Of a stretch of 64,000 bases of DNA, positions 43,080 through 53,161 are shown in pieces (position 1 is the first letter of the stretch; every line of letters starts with the position of its first letter). Source of the DNA: Prorocentrum cordatum (taxonomy: Eukaryota > Sar > Dinophyceae > Prorocentrales > Prorocentraceae); the NCBI GenBank assembly GCA_963575745.1, contig CAUYUJ010022060.1, positions 102,501 to 166,500 of the forward strand. The letters are read 5' to 3'. The notes below the pieces were generated by a model that was given only the letters and a program-made list of their open reading frames with translations, was not told the origin of the DNA and did no database searches. A program made the translations under genes and the position numbers.

Positions 43080-44020
43080 GGCCCATCCCTAGGCTCATGG
43101 TGCTCCAGCAGGGCCGAGATGGGACCCCCTCTCATGGTGTTCCTGGGGTCCATAACTATAAAAGGCCCGGCAGGGTGAATCGATGTTACGTGACACCCCT
43201 CGTCTTGGTGGAGGGGGGGGGGGTCTGAGCTGGGGCGTGTGTCTCCCCTGTCTGTGAATGTCCTCCCTCCTTCCTGGGCTGCGCGTCCTTGAGCCAGGAG
43301 GCGGAGCAGGCCAAATGCCTGGGGGGGGGGGGGGGGGGGGTTGGGCTGTCGAGACCCCGAGCGTCCGAATCGATGCTGATTCCGTCGTCGCTCTCCCAAT
43401 CCTGCGCCCACCCGTCGCTCGGGGTGCCGTTTTCTCGTTCGCCCTCGCCTGAGGGCGACCCCCCGTGCAGCGTCTGTCCCTGTCCTCATGTTGCGGCCGT
43501 GCTCCGTGTGGTGCTGACTCTCTCCGTCTGCGCCGATTCCTATCGGATCGAATGGCACAGCGGGGGATATTTCGACATCCTCTGTCGTGTCAGCCCTGGG
43601 CAGCCAAGTCGGGAAAGCCGTAGTTGGATCATGCGGTGGGAAAGGAACCCTGTCGGGGGAGGCCACGCTTCGGCCTCCGCTGGGAATCTCTGGCGTGTGA
43701 TGCATCGCCTCGTGTGTGCTGCTTTGCGCAGCACCTACCTCTTCCGCGGGGGCTGGGAGGTCCTGCATCTGCGTGCAGGCGTCGTCACCGCCCCTCCCTG
43801 CCAGGCTCCCTTCCTGGTCGTATGGGGGATCTCGCGTCGTGCCTCGGGGCCTACTCGGGCGCCCGCTTGTCCGCATATCAGGGCTAGACTCTTCCCTCTG
43901 AGCAGCGCCACCATCTGGGGTGCTGACCCCAGGTGCCACCTCGGATGCTTCGGGCGTCCTGTGTGCTTCTGAATCCTGAGGTGGCGGGCGTCCGCGGGCC
44001 GCAACCAGATCGTCGTGCAC
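42803..44020 (-). pseudogene. Copy A proline-rich N-terminal segment
   Basis: A 405-codon open frame (no ATG at its edge; the first codon is GTG). It is rich in Pro, Arg, Gly, Ser and His and looks disordered, with PDRVPFPPHDPTTAFPTWLP as its most structured stretch and a C20 run on the sense strand (plus G20 at 43321-43340) read as poly-Pro. It is probably a spacer or RNA-binding N-terminus. The frame changes to the next segment within 42803-43079. Confidence 0.4.
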
Positions 44021-44039
44021 CGCGTGAGGAGGAGGAGAG

Positions 44040-44765
44040 GGGGGGGCGCAGCCGATAGCCGCAGAAACTGGTACATTGGAAGAGCGGGGGAAGAGACGGT
44101 CATGTGCGCCCTTGCGAGGCTCGAGTCGTCGGCCTCTGTCTCTACCTGAGCTTGCGCTGGCTCCGTGTGTGTGTGTGTGTGGGGGGGGGGGGGGGAGTAT
44201 CCTCGATGGGAGTCCTGGCCCTGTCCATTAGTGGGGGGAACCTGCGTGATGGGAGGGTGGGGGGAGGAGGAGGCGCAGCCGATAGCCGCAGTATCTGGTG
44301 AATTGATGGAGGGGAGAGAGCGGTCGTCGATGTGTGCTCGCATGGGGTCATCTTCCTCTCTGAAGGTGAACCGTTCAGCATCTGATGTATCAGCCATCCT
44401 TGTCCCGCCGCCCTGGTCGAGGGCACTGTGACTCACCGCGGTGACAAGAGCAGGCGTGCCCTGCGCCGTAGGAGGAGGAGAAGAGGAGGAGGCGCAGCCG
44501 ATAGCCGCAAGATCTGGTAAATTGAAGGAGGAAGGGGAGTCGTCGTTTGTGTGCGTCCGCGTGGAGCCTGGGTCGTCTGCGATGGATCTCCCCACGCCGA
44601 ACTGTGGGGGGACTGCTGCTGCCACTGTCGGGGGGGGCCCAGTGACGGGCGCTCCACTGGCCAGTCCCTGAACATCGTGCCGAACCACGGATGACGTCGC
44701 ATGAGAGCCTTGCACGGTAGGAGGATGAGACGAGGAGAAGGCGCAGTCGATAGCCGCAAGATCTG
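44040..44765. repeat. Four ~220-245-bp tandem repeats in A's 5' region
   Basis: Four copies are spaced 227, 219 and 249 bp, anchored by the 15-bp motif GCAGCCGATAGCCGC at 44048-44062, 44275-44289, 44494-44508 and 44743-44757 (the last with one mismatch). The three rightmost copies also share ATCTGGTRAATTGAWGGAGG next to the motif. On the sense strand each motif is followed by a CT-rich tract and a GCAGG/GCAAGG-like site. Frames through the units encode Ser/Pro-rich repeats around LAAIGCASS or IHQILRLSAA, depending on frame. Confidence 0.85.
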
Positions 44766-45410
44766 GTGAATTGAAGGAGGGGAGGGGGGGGCGGTGATGT
44801 CTCTGCCTGCGTCATCCTGCGGAGGGTCCTCCGTCAACACCGTCGCGGGGAGAGCGTCGTCTTCCCTTCGATGTCCCGCGTCGTCGTCACCTGGGCGCCC
44901 TTCTCCCACTGTCCCACGTGTGGGTTCTGAGGCTCCGTTTCCAACCACTGTGGGCTGGGCAGCGCCCGGTGCTCGGGCCCCCGGCGGGCTGTCCACCTGC
45001 CTTCGCGGGGGAGGGGGGGGCGTGGGAGGAACTGGGATATGCTCAGGATTCGTCGTCGCGTCCGGGCCATCCCCCGGTGCCTGTGAGTCTCCTTCCACCA
45101 AGCAAGGAGGAGGTGGTCTCAGACTTACCCTCGGTGCTGGGTCTGCCACGCCTGTGGGCGATTGCTGCTCCATGTGGGGGGATGTTGTCCCGATCGTTGG
45201 CAGTAATTGGACTCCCGAGCCGTGTGCTGCGCGATCTGCGTCGTCATCCTCTCCATCTGGCAGGTCAGGCATCGTCTGCGTGGCCAACGGGGGGGCGCTG
45301 CGTTCCTGGGCGGGGGGAACGGAGCGGCGTCCGGGCGCCCCCTTGAGAGGCGGGAGACTGCCCCGGAGGAGGCAGGCCCACCAGACGGCCTGGAGCCAAG
45401 GGCTACGGCG
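44433..45410 (-). pseudogene. Copy A first ORF region, proline-rich
   Basis: Within an open frame, the segment from about 45276 begins MPDLPDGEDDDADRAAHGSG and continues Pro-rich (EHIPVPPTPPPPPRRQVDSP, then DDALPATVLTEDPPQDDAGR) before entering the tandem-repeat region. The codons to the right of about 45410 belong to the 3' UTR of copy B, so this may be the start of element A's coding sequence, leaving a 5' UTR of only ~130 bp. Start assignment is uncertain. Confidence 0.35.
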
Positions 45411-47143
45411 CTGGTGGGGATACTTTTTTGTTCTGCGGTCCGCAAGGAAAAGTCCAGAGGGCGTGTCAATCAGGCAAACTGGGGCACAGTGCCAGATAAT
45501 TAATGCTGCCAAGCAACTGGAGGCGCAGGCCAGGACAAAGAGACCACAGCCCGACGGCTGGAGACCGCGCCGAGCAGACCGGCAAGAGTGCACATGCAGA
45601 AGACCACTGAGCGAATGTCAGCGAGAGCCCACGAGGAGTCGCCCTGACGGCGCCAGCTCGCAAGCGAAACTGCCACAAGCTGGCTGGCGGGGATACTTTT
45701 TGATTCGCGGCCCGCAAGGAAAAGTCCAGAGGGCGGTGTGAACGAGGCTGGGGCACAGCGCACGGGAAGCAGATAATTAACGGCGCAGGACAGGTGCCGA
45801 CCGAGGAGGCAACCGCGAAGGCGCAAGCTGAGGCCCGGGCGCCACCACGCGACCACTAAAAGCCGCTGAGCGTGTGCCAGCAGCAGATAATTAACAAGCT
45901 GGACCTATGCCAGCAAAGAGGCAACTGAGAAGATACCAGCTGAAGCCCTGGTGCCACCACGCGGACCCCAAAAGCAGCTGAGCGTGTGCCAGCGAAAATG
46001 GGAAGGCGGGAAGGCAGGACCCGCGGGTGGAGTCAGACTGCCAGGCGGAACGTGCCAAAACCACTCACACACTGGGAACGTGGGCCAGACTGTGCGCCGC
46101 TGAGGGGGTCAGGGTCAATGCTTGGAGAATGCCGACCACAATGGAGAGCGCCCGCGATGGCCTCTGGTACCAAGGCGGTGTGCGGCTTGCGCGCCCAGAA
46201 GGCCCTCCTGTGGCAGTAGCCAACGTCTAACACACGCGCCAGAACGGTGCCTTGACCGACGTCCGAGTCCGCCGATGCCGGCAGGCGGCCGACCGTACAG
46301 TCAACATGCTCAAGTGAAAGGGGGGTCAGAAGTCGCCGCCCCTACGGACGACGAAGTGGAAGCCACTGCATGCAGCCGACTCCAAAAGATGGGCACCCGG
46401 AATGGCTGAGGCCAGCGTCCGGTGTGTCCTGGCCCGTATGCGTCGCGGGCAAAATGACTGAGTGTAGCGTGCCGAGAGCGGGCGAAGCGCCTTGAGCGAA
46501 CCCTCTCGGAGCACCACGGGCCGCCGCTGCGGCCAAGCCGACGACGGGATTATGTCAGCTGGCCGAACGGGCTAAAGGCCCGCGAGAACGCGGGAACTAT
46601 CGCGGTGGTGGGGGGGTACCTCGACCCCAGGAGGTAACAACAGTCCGCCCCAGTGGCCCACTGCATCGGTGAAACATGACCTGTCGCTGTCTGCCGACAG
46701 GTGTGACCGCCTGGTGGTGACCCAGCGGCCCTGGTGCCCACAGCCACTCATCCTCCTTCGGAAATCGCACCCTGTGGCGACGAGAAAGGGGGGTTAGCAG
46801 CCGATAGCCGCAGTCATGAGTGTAGAAGCAATGGGACGAGAAAGGGAATCAGCAGCCGATAGCCGCGGAATGACAGACAGCACGTGGCGGCGAGGAAAGG
46901 GGAGTGCAGCCGATAGCCGCGGAACTGGAGAGTGTTGCGAAGGGTCAGGGTGAGCGGCCTGAGCCGCAGGACATCGTCTGGGGTGGGAACGTCCTAGGGA
47001 AGTCCCACGGTGCACGTGCGCGGCAACTCTTCCGCGGAGGGGGGTCGCGCGTTGCCCCGGCAGCCTGGCGCCGTACGTCTTGGCGGCTTTTGTAGGGCTG
47101 GCCTCGCCCTAGTCGGGGGGCCCCTGCCAGGCCCTCTGCCGGT
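45410..47143 (-). other. 3' UTR of copy B with internal repeats
   Basis: This follows the ORF3 stop (TAG 47144-47146). It contains three copies of GCAGCCGATAGCCGC spaced 55 and 54 bp (46797-46811, 46852-46866, 46906-46920) in short tandem units with GGCGACGAGAAAGG. Further down, a ~275-bp tandem pair begins at about 45412 and 45685; each member carries GGGATACTTTTT, CCGCAAGGAAAAGTCCAGAG and CAGATAATTAA. A similar segment marks the 3' end of copy A near 17905. No coding sequence is supported. Confidence 0.7.
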
Positions 47144-48066
47144 CTACCAGCGCGCGAGCTCCCATCCTCGCTGTCGCTTGTCGGCGTATTGCTCGTCACT
47201 CTTCGGGGCTGTCCTTTTCTCCCTGTTCCCCCACGAAGCCCCTCTCCAAGAGCTATCCTGGTGGTCCCACCCTTCCCATCGCGGCCTAGGGCGCCATGGG
47301 GCTCCAGAGCTGGATGCTCCCGACCAGGTGGTCTCCCTGTCGGTGTGCGCTGGCGGGGCGGCTGTGCCGTCTCTGGGCCTGCTCCATGGGTGCTGCTGCG
47401 CAGCCCCGCTGTATGTGCTGGAGGGTTGGGTCTGCTCGTGGTGACTTGCCCTGTCGGGCGGGTCAGGGGGGGTGTGGGTACCGACCTTCTGTCGGACCAA
47501 GGGCATGGGTTGCCCTTGCTGTCTTGCCCCTTGGATGCGCTGGCCCTGGCGCTGCGAAGTAGTAGGCTACGATATTTCTCAGCGACCTTTTGCCATTCAA
47601 CACGGAGATGGTGGTGTCTCACCAACTTGTAGGCGTCGTAGCCCGCGGCTTCCCACGCCCGCAGGAATTCTTCGCACCTCTCCCTTGTGTTCCTCCCGGG
47701 GTCCGAGTGGATGTCGACCCGCGGTAGACCCTGTAGGCTGCCTGCCCCGCGAACCCATCCTATCCACGCCCCGTTGAATGCGCCCCCGAGTGCCTTCTGT
47801 AATATGGTGACTTTCTCTTGGGCTGGCTCGTCCCTCTGGATGTCGGCCTCGTCGATGGACCTCATGTACATGGGGGGCCCAGGGGGTCGTTTTGATGTGG
47901 AGGTGGAGGTGGGAGTGGCTCAGCCTGCGGGCGCGGCCGTCTCTCTGGGCTGCTGTCCTGCCGGGGGCTGGGCGCCTGGCGGGTCTCGTGCGCTGGGGCT
48001 GCGAGCACCTGGATAGACTCCTGACTGCAGTCTGGCCTGCTCCCTTTCCCTCGTAGTTTCCTTTGG
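47144..48066 (-). pseudogene. Copy B ORF3, C-terminal tail
   Basis: Two frames, offset near 47500. 47871-47500 reads SIDEADIQRDEPAQEKVTIL, GGAFNGAWIGWVRGAG and RCEEFLRAWEAAGYDAYKLV, matching copy A's block. 47506-47144 ends in EKRTAPKSDEQYADKRQRG before TAG. The conserved block and basic end show that this is the true C-terminus of ORF3. The role is unknown. Confidence 0.6.
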
Positions 48067-50858
48067 TCAGCCCTTTTGTCGCGGATTTCTTCCATGTCCT
48101 CTCGGAAGCGGGCCGTCGCGCAAGGCGTCCAATTGGCAGCTTCCTCCTTGTCGGGGGGGGGCTGCCCCCAGGACTGTCCGCTTGGGGGAGCCGTCTCTGC
48201 CGCTGGGGCCGCTGATATCGGCTTCCTCGTCCTGCTGCGAGGGGCTGTGGATCATGGAGACCGTCCTCTCTGGATTGTCCTCATCCCAGTCTACCTCGAA
48301 CGGATTATCGCCGTTACCGTGGGAGTCCCTATCAGAGGATGGTTCCTCCTTTATCTCCTTCGTCGCTTTTGTGGCCCCTGGGGGCTGCTGGCTGAGGTCC
48401 TCACCGATGGTGTGGCCGCCCGAGGTTGGAGGGCGCTTGTGCCAGGCAGCGGCGGGGGAGTGGTCTCCGGCGTCGTTGCTGCTCCGGGCGCTGTGCTCGC
48501 CAGCGAGGAATTCCAGCGTTCCCCCAGCGAGATCGTCCTTCCTGAGGGATAAGACGCGGTGCAGCGTTTCCAACGGCTGCAGCCAGGGGTCTTGCCCTCT
48601 TTGGCAGTCGAGCGCGGCCGAGAGGGTGAGCCAGTCCTCCTGGAACTTTTCGTTACTCCCAGCCAGCTGCGCAATGGCATTGGCTGCTGCAGCTCTATGG
48701 CCGTCCCAAGGGATGTGAGGGGGGTGCCCATTCTTGGGGATCTGGTCACCGTAGATGGAGTGGAGGAAGCGCAGCAACTGGCTGTGAGGCCAGTCCGATA
48801 CCTCGCTGTCTCCACCCACTTTGTCTCCAACCCTTTCCCCACCGAAAGTCGACCAGCGGATGTAAACCTCATGGTTCCATTCCAGCAGGAAATTCACAAG
48901 TTTGCGTACTGGCCTGTACGACTGCTCTCCTTCCAGGCGGAGGGTCGTGCGCGTGGGCAGCCGGGGGGCGTTGGGAGGAGGGAGTGGCGGCGGGGTGCAC
49001 CCGAGTGTAGCATTGTCCTTGGGGATCCTCACCGACCGCGCCTCGTGCTCGGGGGGGTCGCTTGCGGAGGAGCCCTCCTTTGCGGATGTGCTCACAGGAG
49101 ACAGGTGTGCGCACATGTCGTAGATGCCCCCCTCTTCAGCGCCTTCGCTGGCCACCATGGGAACAGGGCTGGGGGGGTAGATCACGTTGGAGTATGCCTC
49201 CAGCACCTCGTTGAGAGTGCTGGGTGCGACGTCCCAAATGTGCACCAAGCACCTCCTGCAGGCCCAGCTGGCGTTCCACTGTCTTTTGGTCCACAGCGTT
49301 AGCATTGTTCCCCATGCTGGGAGGCCTGTGCGGTCGCAGCACTCTGCGCCTTCTTTAGGGCGCCAGATGAAGCAACTTAGGGCGGGTGCGCCTGCCGACC
49401 ATTCGAGCTCTGGGGTGCGCGTGGGGCAAAAGTCGCACTTTGCCGAGTAGCATTTACTACGGTGCGCCTCCGCACCGAACCTGCCGTCTGAAAGCCTTTG
49501 CGGTGGCAGCGTGGTGCCTGCGCAGGAAGGGCGGTAGTGGCGCGTCGTGCGAAGTAGGAGCTCCTTGAGGGAGACCTCGGCTGCATCGTCCTTTGGCTCC
49601 TGCAACCCCAGTGGGAGCCCGTCCAGGGGTGGGAGGGTTTTGGCCCTCTTCTGTTCCCGGTTGTCCAGTAGCCTGCGCTTGTGCTCCTGCAGTAACCATT
49701 GCATGGACTTCTTGCTGAAGCGCTCCTCGGGGTCCGGCCCAGGGAGAGAAATGCCCTTCTTTCCAATGAGGCAACCCAACAGCGTTCGCAGAGCCATCTG
49801 CAATTTTCCCCCTTCGTGTGCGCCTGCAGGCGGTTCTGAGCGAGTAGCTCGCGGGTGCAGTCGTCCCCCCAAGTGCCTGCGGAGCATTGTAGCCCCCCAC
49901 TGTTGCATCCGTCGCAGCTGTACGCGGCCTCCTTCTGAAGCCTGCTGAATCGCCCGTCGTGCACAACTGGGGGAATCAGCGTAGTACCTGGGGCGGGTGA
50001 AGCGGGGATGTCTTCGTCGAGGCGGTGGTTGGAGATGGCAATCCCCCCGCCAATGTACTGTAGGTCCTCCATAATACGTGGGCATCCCAGCCCGATCTCC
50101 GACCCTGCCAGCGCGGTGTGGAGAAGGCAGATGGAACACTCTCCGTGGTGCAGCTGGTGCACGTCGGCTGGCTGCACAATGTCTTCTAGTACGCGTAGGG
50201 GAGCTTCCGATGTGAAGTCGTGTGCCCCCATCCCAGCCCAAGTCTTTGGACAGCCGTGCTTGTCAGCAATCTTGTGGTGGTGGGCGAAGGTTGCCAGGGT
50301 ACCCGTGTGGCGGATGACCTTGGCGAGCTTGGCGTGGAGATTCTCGAGGTCCACCAGTTGGTGCCCCCACGTCGTGGCGAATTGCGTGCGAAACTCTCGG
50401 TGCGTTTCCTGCCGCGGGAGGCACAGGCCCATCATCGCCTCGAAGATGTCGCCAGTGGCCTCGGGGTTTGGGAAGGGCCATAGCGTGGCCCGGGGTTCAC
50501 GTAACTGCAGCATCATGACCACCAGTAGCACTCCGAGTGCGTGTGGGGGGAGAGCGGCTGTCCGCCAGCACTGATAAGCGTGTCTGTGAGCTTTGTATCG
50601 ATCCCCTCGTGCTTGAACAGGGCGCTCAGGTTCTCCATGCCAGGGTGCGACCTGCGCCGACGGCACTTGCAGGTGGTAAAGCTCCATGCCGCTGGAAACT
50701 GAAGGAGCGTGCCCCGGGGGGTGCAGTGACTTTTCTTCTTGGGAACCCTGTTTGAGCCCACCATGTGAGGTAGGGGTGGGAGCATCTCGTACGCGACCCC
50801 AAACTGTTTGCCGTTCCATGGCGTGCCAAGCCCGAAGAACCAGACGATAGCCGCCCAC
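48067..50858 (-). pseudogene. Copy B ORF3, cysteine-rich region
   Basis: Two overlapping frames (50858 to about 49740, then 50241 to 48067) cover the same unknown region as copy A. Shared features are VLLVVMMLQLREPRATLWPF, GLCLPRQETHREFRTQF, GECSICLLHTALAGSEIGLG, YSCDGCNSGGLQCSAGTWGD, NCRWLCERCWVASLERR, KCYSAKCDFCPT and NASWACRRCLVHIWDVAP. The cysteine pairs are invariant between copies. The C-terminal half adds the HPPHIPWDGHRAAAANAIAQ block. The frameshift lies between 49740 and 50241. It is probably a set of zinc fingers appended to the helicase. I cannot name the family. Confidence 0.65.
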
Positions 50859-53142
50859 GTGAGGTTGTACACCCGGTTGCTCGCGTCGATCCCGACCTCC
50901 GGGTCAAAGCAGTAACCCACATGGCTCCATGCCTTCCTGTCAAGACTTCCCGGCTGCCTGGGTGTGGCCCCCATCTGCCACTGGTGGGGGTGTAGTCCAG
51001 AGATGGTGCACAGCAAGATGCCCATGAGTGGGTCGTCGACTAGCGCCTGGATGCTGTCCGAGAGGGCGGCCCCGAGCTTTTCCCACGAGAACTGCTCATC
51101 CAATGGCGCTGCAATGCGGTCTGCGAATGAGCTTTCCAATTTGGCCTTGGCCTTCCTGCTGGCGTCGTCCAGGCCTTGTACGCTGTCGTCCCCGTCGTGT
51201 GTGGGAGCAGCTGGGATCCACGACTCCAGGTCCTTGATGGGGTCGAATCCCTCGTCACAGCGTAGGGGGGTCCGGTTGCCCAGGTTGTCTCCTTGGAAGC
51301 GTATCCAAAGCCCGGCCACCCTCCCATATTCCGAGAGCTCCCTGAGGTGCGATCCCGTGGCCGTGGTGAACATTCTTCCGTCCCCGATTATGATGACGTG
51401 TGACCTGGCACGCGTGATAGCAACATTGACCCTATTGGGATTGTCCATGAAACCCCAGTCGTGGAAGTAGTTGGACCGCATAGTCAGGTAGACCACGATG
51501 TCAGCCTCACCGCCCTGGCTGGAGTCGATGGTGGAGATGTTGAGCCTGCCGCTGGCCAGGTGCTTCCCAGCTACCTGGCATATCCCTGGGAATTGTAGCC
51601 CGATTCCGTTGGATTGGGAGCTCCATTGCTCAAAGACCTGTTCGTGTCCTCGTTGGTCCCGGGGGTGGGGAGGGGGGTCGCATGGCCCTTAAAACTCGCC
51701 TTTGCCATCGCTTGTCTCCCTGCTCCTAGCCTGTCCGAGGGAGCCGATGATGCTGCGAGCCGACTGGGGCCAGCCCATCTCGAGCACCGCGCACTGAAGC
51801 TGGTGCCCTACCACGACCATGACAGTGGCCCCTTCTTCCATTGCAGGCATGAGGGCCCTCACTACGTCCACCGTCTGTGCGGCCTCTGGGATGTTCGCGT
51901 AGCCAGAATGAAGATTGGAGGTGACCTCGACTGAGGGGTTGTCGACCAGGAGAAACCGGTGTCTTTCTTCGGAGTGCTGCGGTGGGGGTTGAAGGTCCCG
52001 TAGTAACGTCTCCATGGCGTCCGTGGTAGTATTGGCCGACTCTGCTAGCGTTTGGAGCCTCCCTTCGTCCCAGGGTCGTACCTGCTGCCGCGGTATTCCT
52101 TCCACGATCGGCCTCTGCGCCAGTGGGTCGGTGAGCCCAGTCCGAATAGCCTTGTTGTAGAAGGCCACGCTCGGCCACGAGAGGAAGAGAGGATGCGTGC
52201 GGTAGCGCAGGCTCAGCTGTGCCACAGCTGGGCTGTCCCCGCCTAGTGCATTGTACAGCTTGTCAAATATGGAGAGGCAAAGTCCCCTGTCAGCCGCCTT
52301 CCTGGAGAGAACCGTGGGGGGTAGCTGCCTGGGGTCACCAACCAGTATTAGCTGCCCACCTGACCGTATGACACTGACGAGGGACATTGCCGCCATGAGT
52401 TCGTGGGCCTGTCCCGCCTCGTCGATGATGAGTAAAGCTGTTGATACCAGCTTGAGCGACTCAGCTGCCTCGTGGGTAGCGATAACCAGCTTGGCGTCGC
52501 TTGGTAGCTGAGAGCGGAAGGACTGGAGCTCCTTGGATGGTCCATTCTGTTTGGGCGGGCGATCATGGGTCCTCTGAAATGTCCCACTGGTGTTAAGGAC
52601 GCGATCTCCGGCGCCACCCTGGCGTCCTTCGCGAGCCTGACACACCTGTTGGGAAGACCAGTCTCACCAGCCAGCCTGTTCTCCTTGTGCGCAACTCCGA
52701 GCCCAATAGCGGGCTGATCGGCTGCCGTATGCGACCCAGCTGTGAGGGCCACCGACTGCCTCGCGGGAAGTGAACTAGCCCATGCGTCCATGGTGGCCAC
52801 TGTGAACAGAGTCTTGCCAGTCCCTGGGGGTCCATGCACAATCGTCACGTGGTGCAGGATGGTGGCGGTCAGTGCTTTGGCCGCGTTGCCGTTTAGACGG
52901 TGTCGTCTGGCGGCCTCGTTGAGTCTGTCGATGGAGGGGAGGTTGCGCACTCGCTGGAAGACCTGCCCGATTGATCCATCAACCTCATCGTCCGTGAACG
53001 GTGTGATCGCTTGCGCTTTGCTGTGCTGCTGCTGCATGGTCTCTTCTACCGCCGTTGCGCCCGGTAAGCTCTGCCCTCCGCTCTCAATGGTGGCCCTTGC
53101 CCTTGCCAGGGGAGAAACGCTGCGCGCCCTCGTATTCTCCAC
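50513..53142 (-). pseudogene. Copy B ORF3, UPF1-like SF1 helicase
   Basis: Three frames cover the helicase. 53142-52600 has TIVHGPPGTGKTLFTVATMD (motif I, Walker A). 52645-51689 has ALLIIDEAGQAHELMAAMSL (motif II), LILVGDPRQLPPTVLSRKAA (motif III) and LRYRTHPLFLSWPSV (motif IV, with Thr for the usual Met/Gln). 51496-50513 has MVYLTMRSNYFHDWGF and RVNVAITRARSHVIIIGDG (motif VI). The frames break near 52600 and 51690-51500. The RARS motif and the overall order place it with UPF1/SMG2-like SF1B helicases. Every core motif is present, so the ancestral enzyme was presumably active. Confidence 0.85.
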
Positions 53143-53161
53143 TTCGTTGGCCCTTAGCCTG

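Larger units (their letters stand above)
17900..45410 (-). mobile_element. Giant non-LTR retrotransposon, copy A
   Basis: A ~27.5-kb minus-strand element with the order: proline-rich N-terminus, RING-H2, uncharacterised region, basic linker, DNMT3-like methyltransferase, APE endonuclease, RT (YVDD), zinc-binding segments, RNase H, then a separate ORF3 with zinc finger, SF1 helicase, Cys-rich region and basic tail. The 3' end is placed near 17900 because the segment reading GGTGGGGNTAC followed by a T-run on the plus strand aligns with copy B near 45410, and similarity stops beyond it. The 5' end is inferred from abutment with B's 3' end. There are no LTRs. Many frameshifts and at least four substituted stops make this copy inactive. 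LINEs are normally 4-8 kb, so the size is extreme. Confidence 0.75.

Noticed and set aside
44433-44765. LAAIGCASS / IHQILRLSAA repeats as a protein repeat domain
   Set aside because: The same DNA repeat is read in different frames in different units and also occurs in untranslated 3' regions, so it is a DNA-level repeat.
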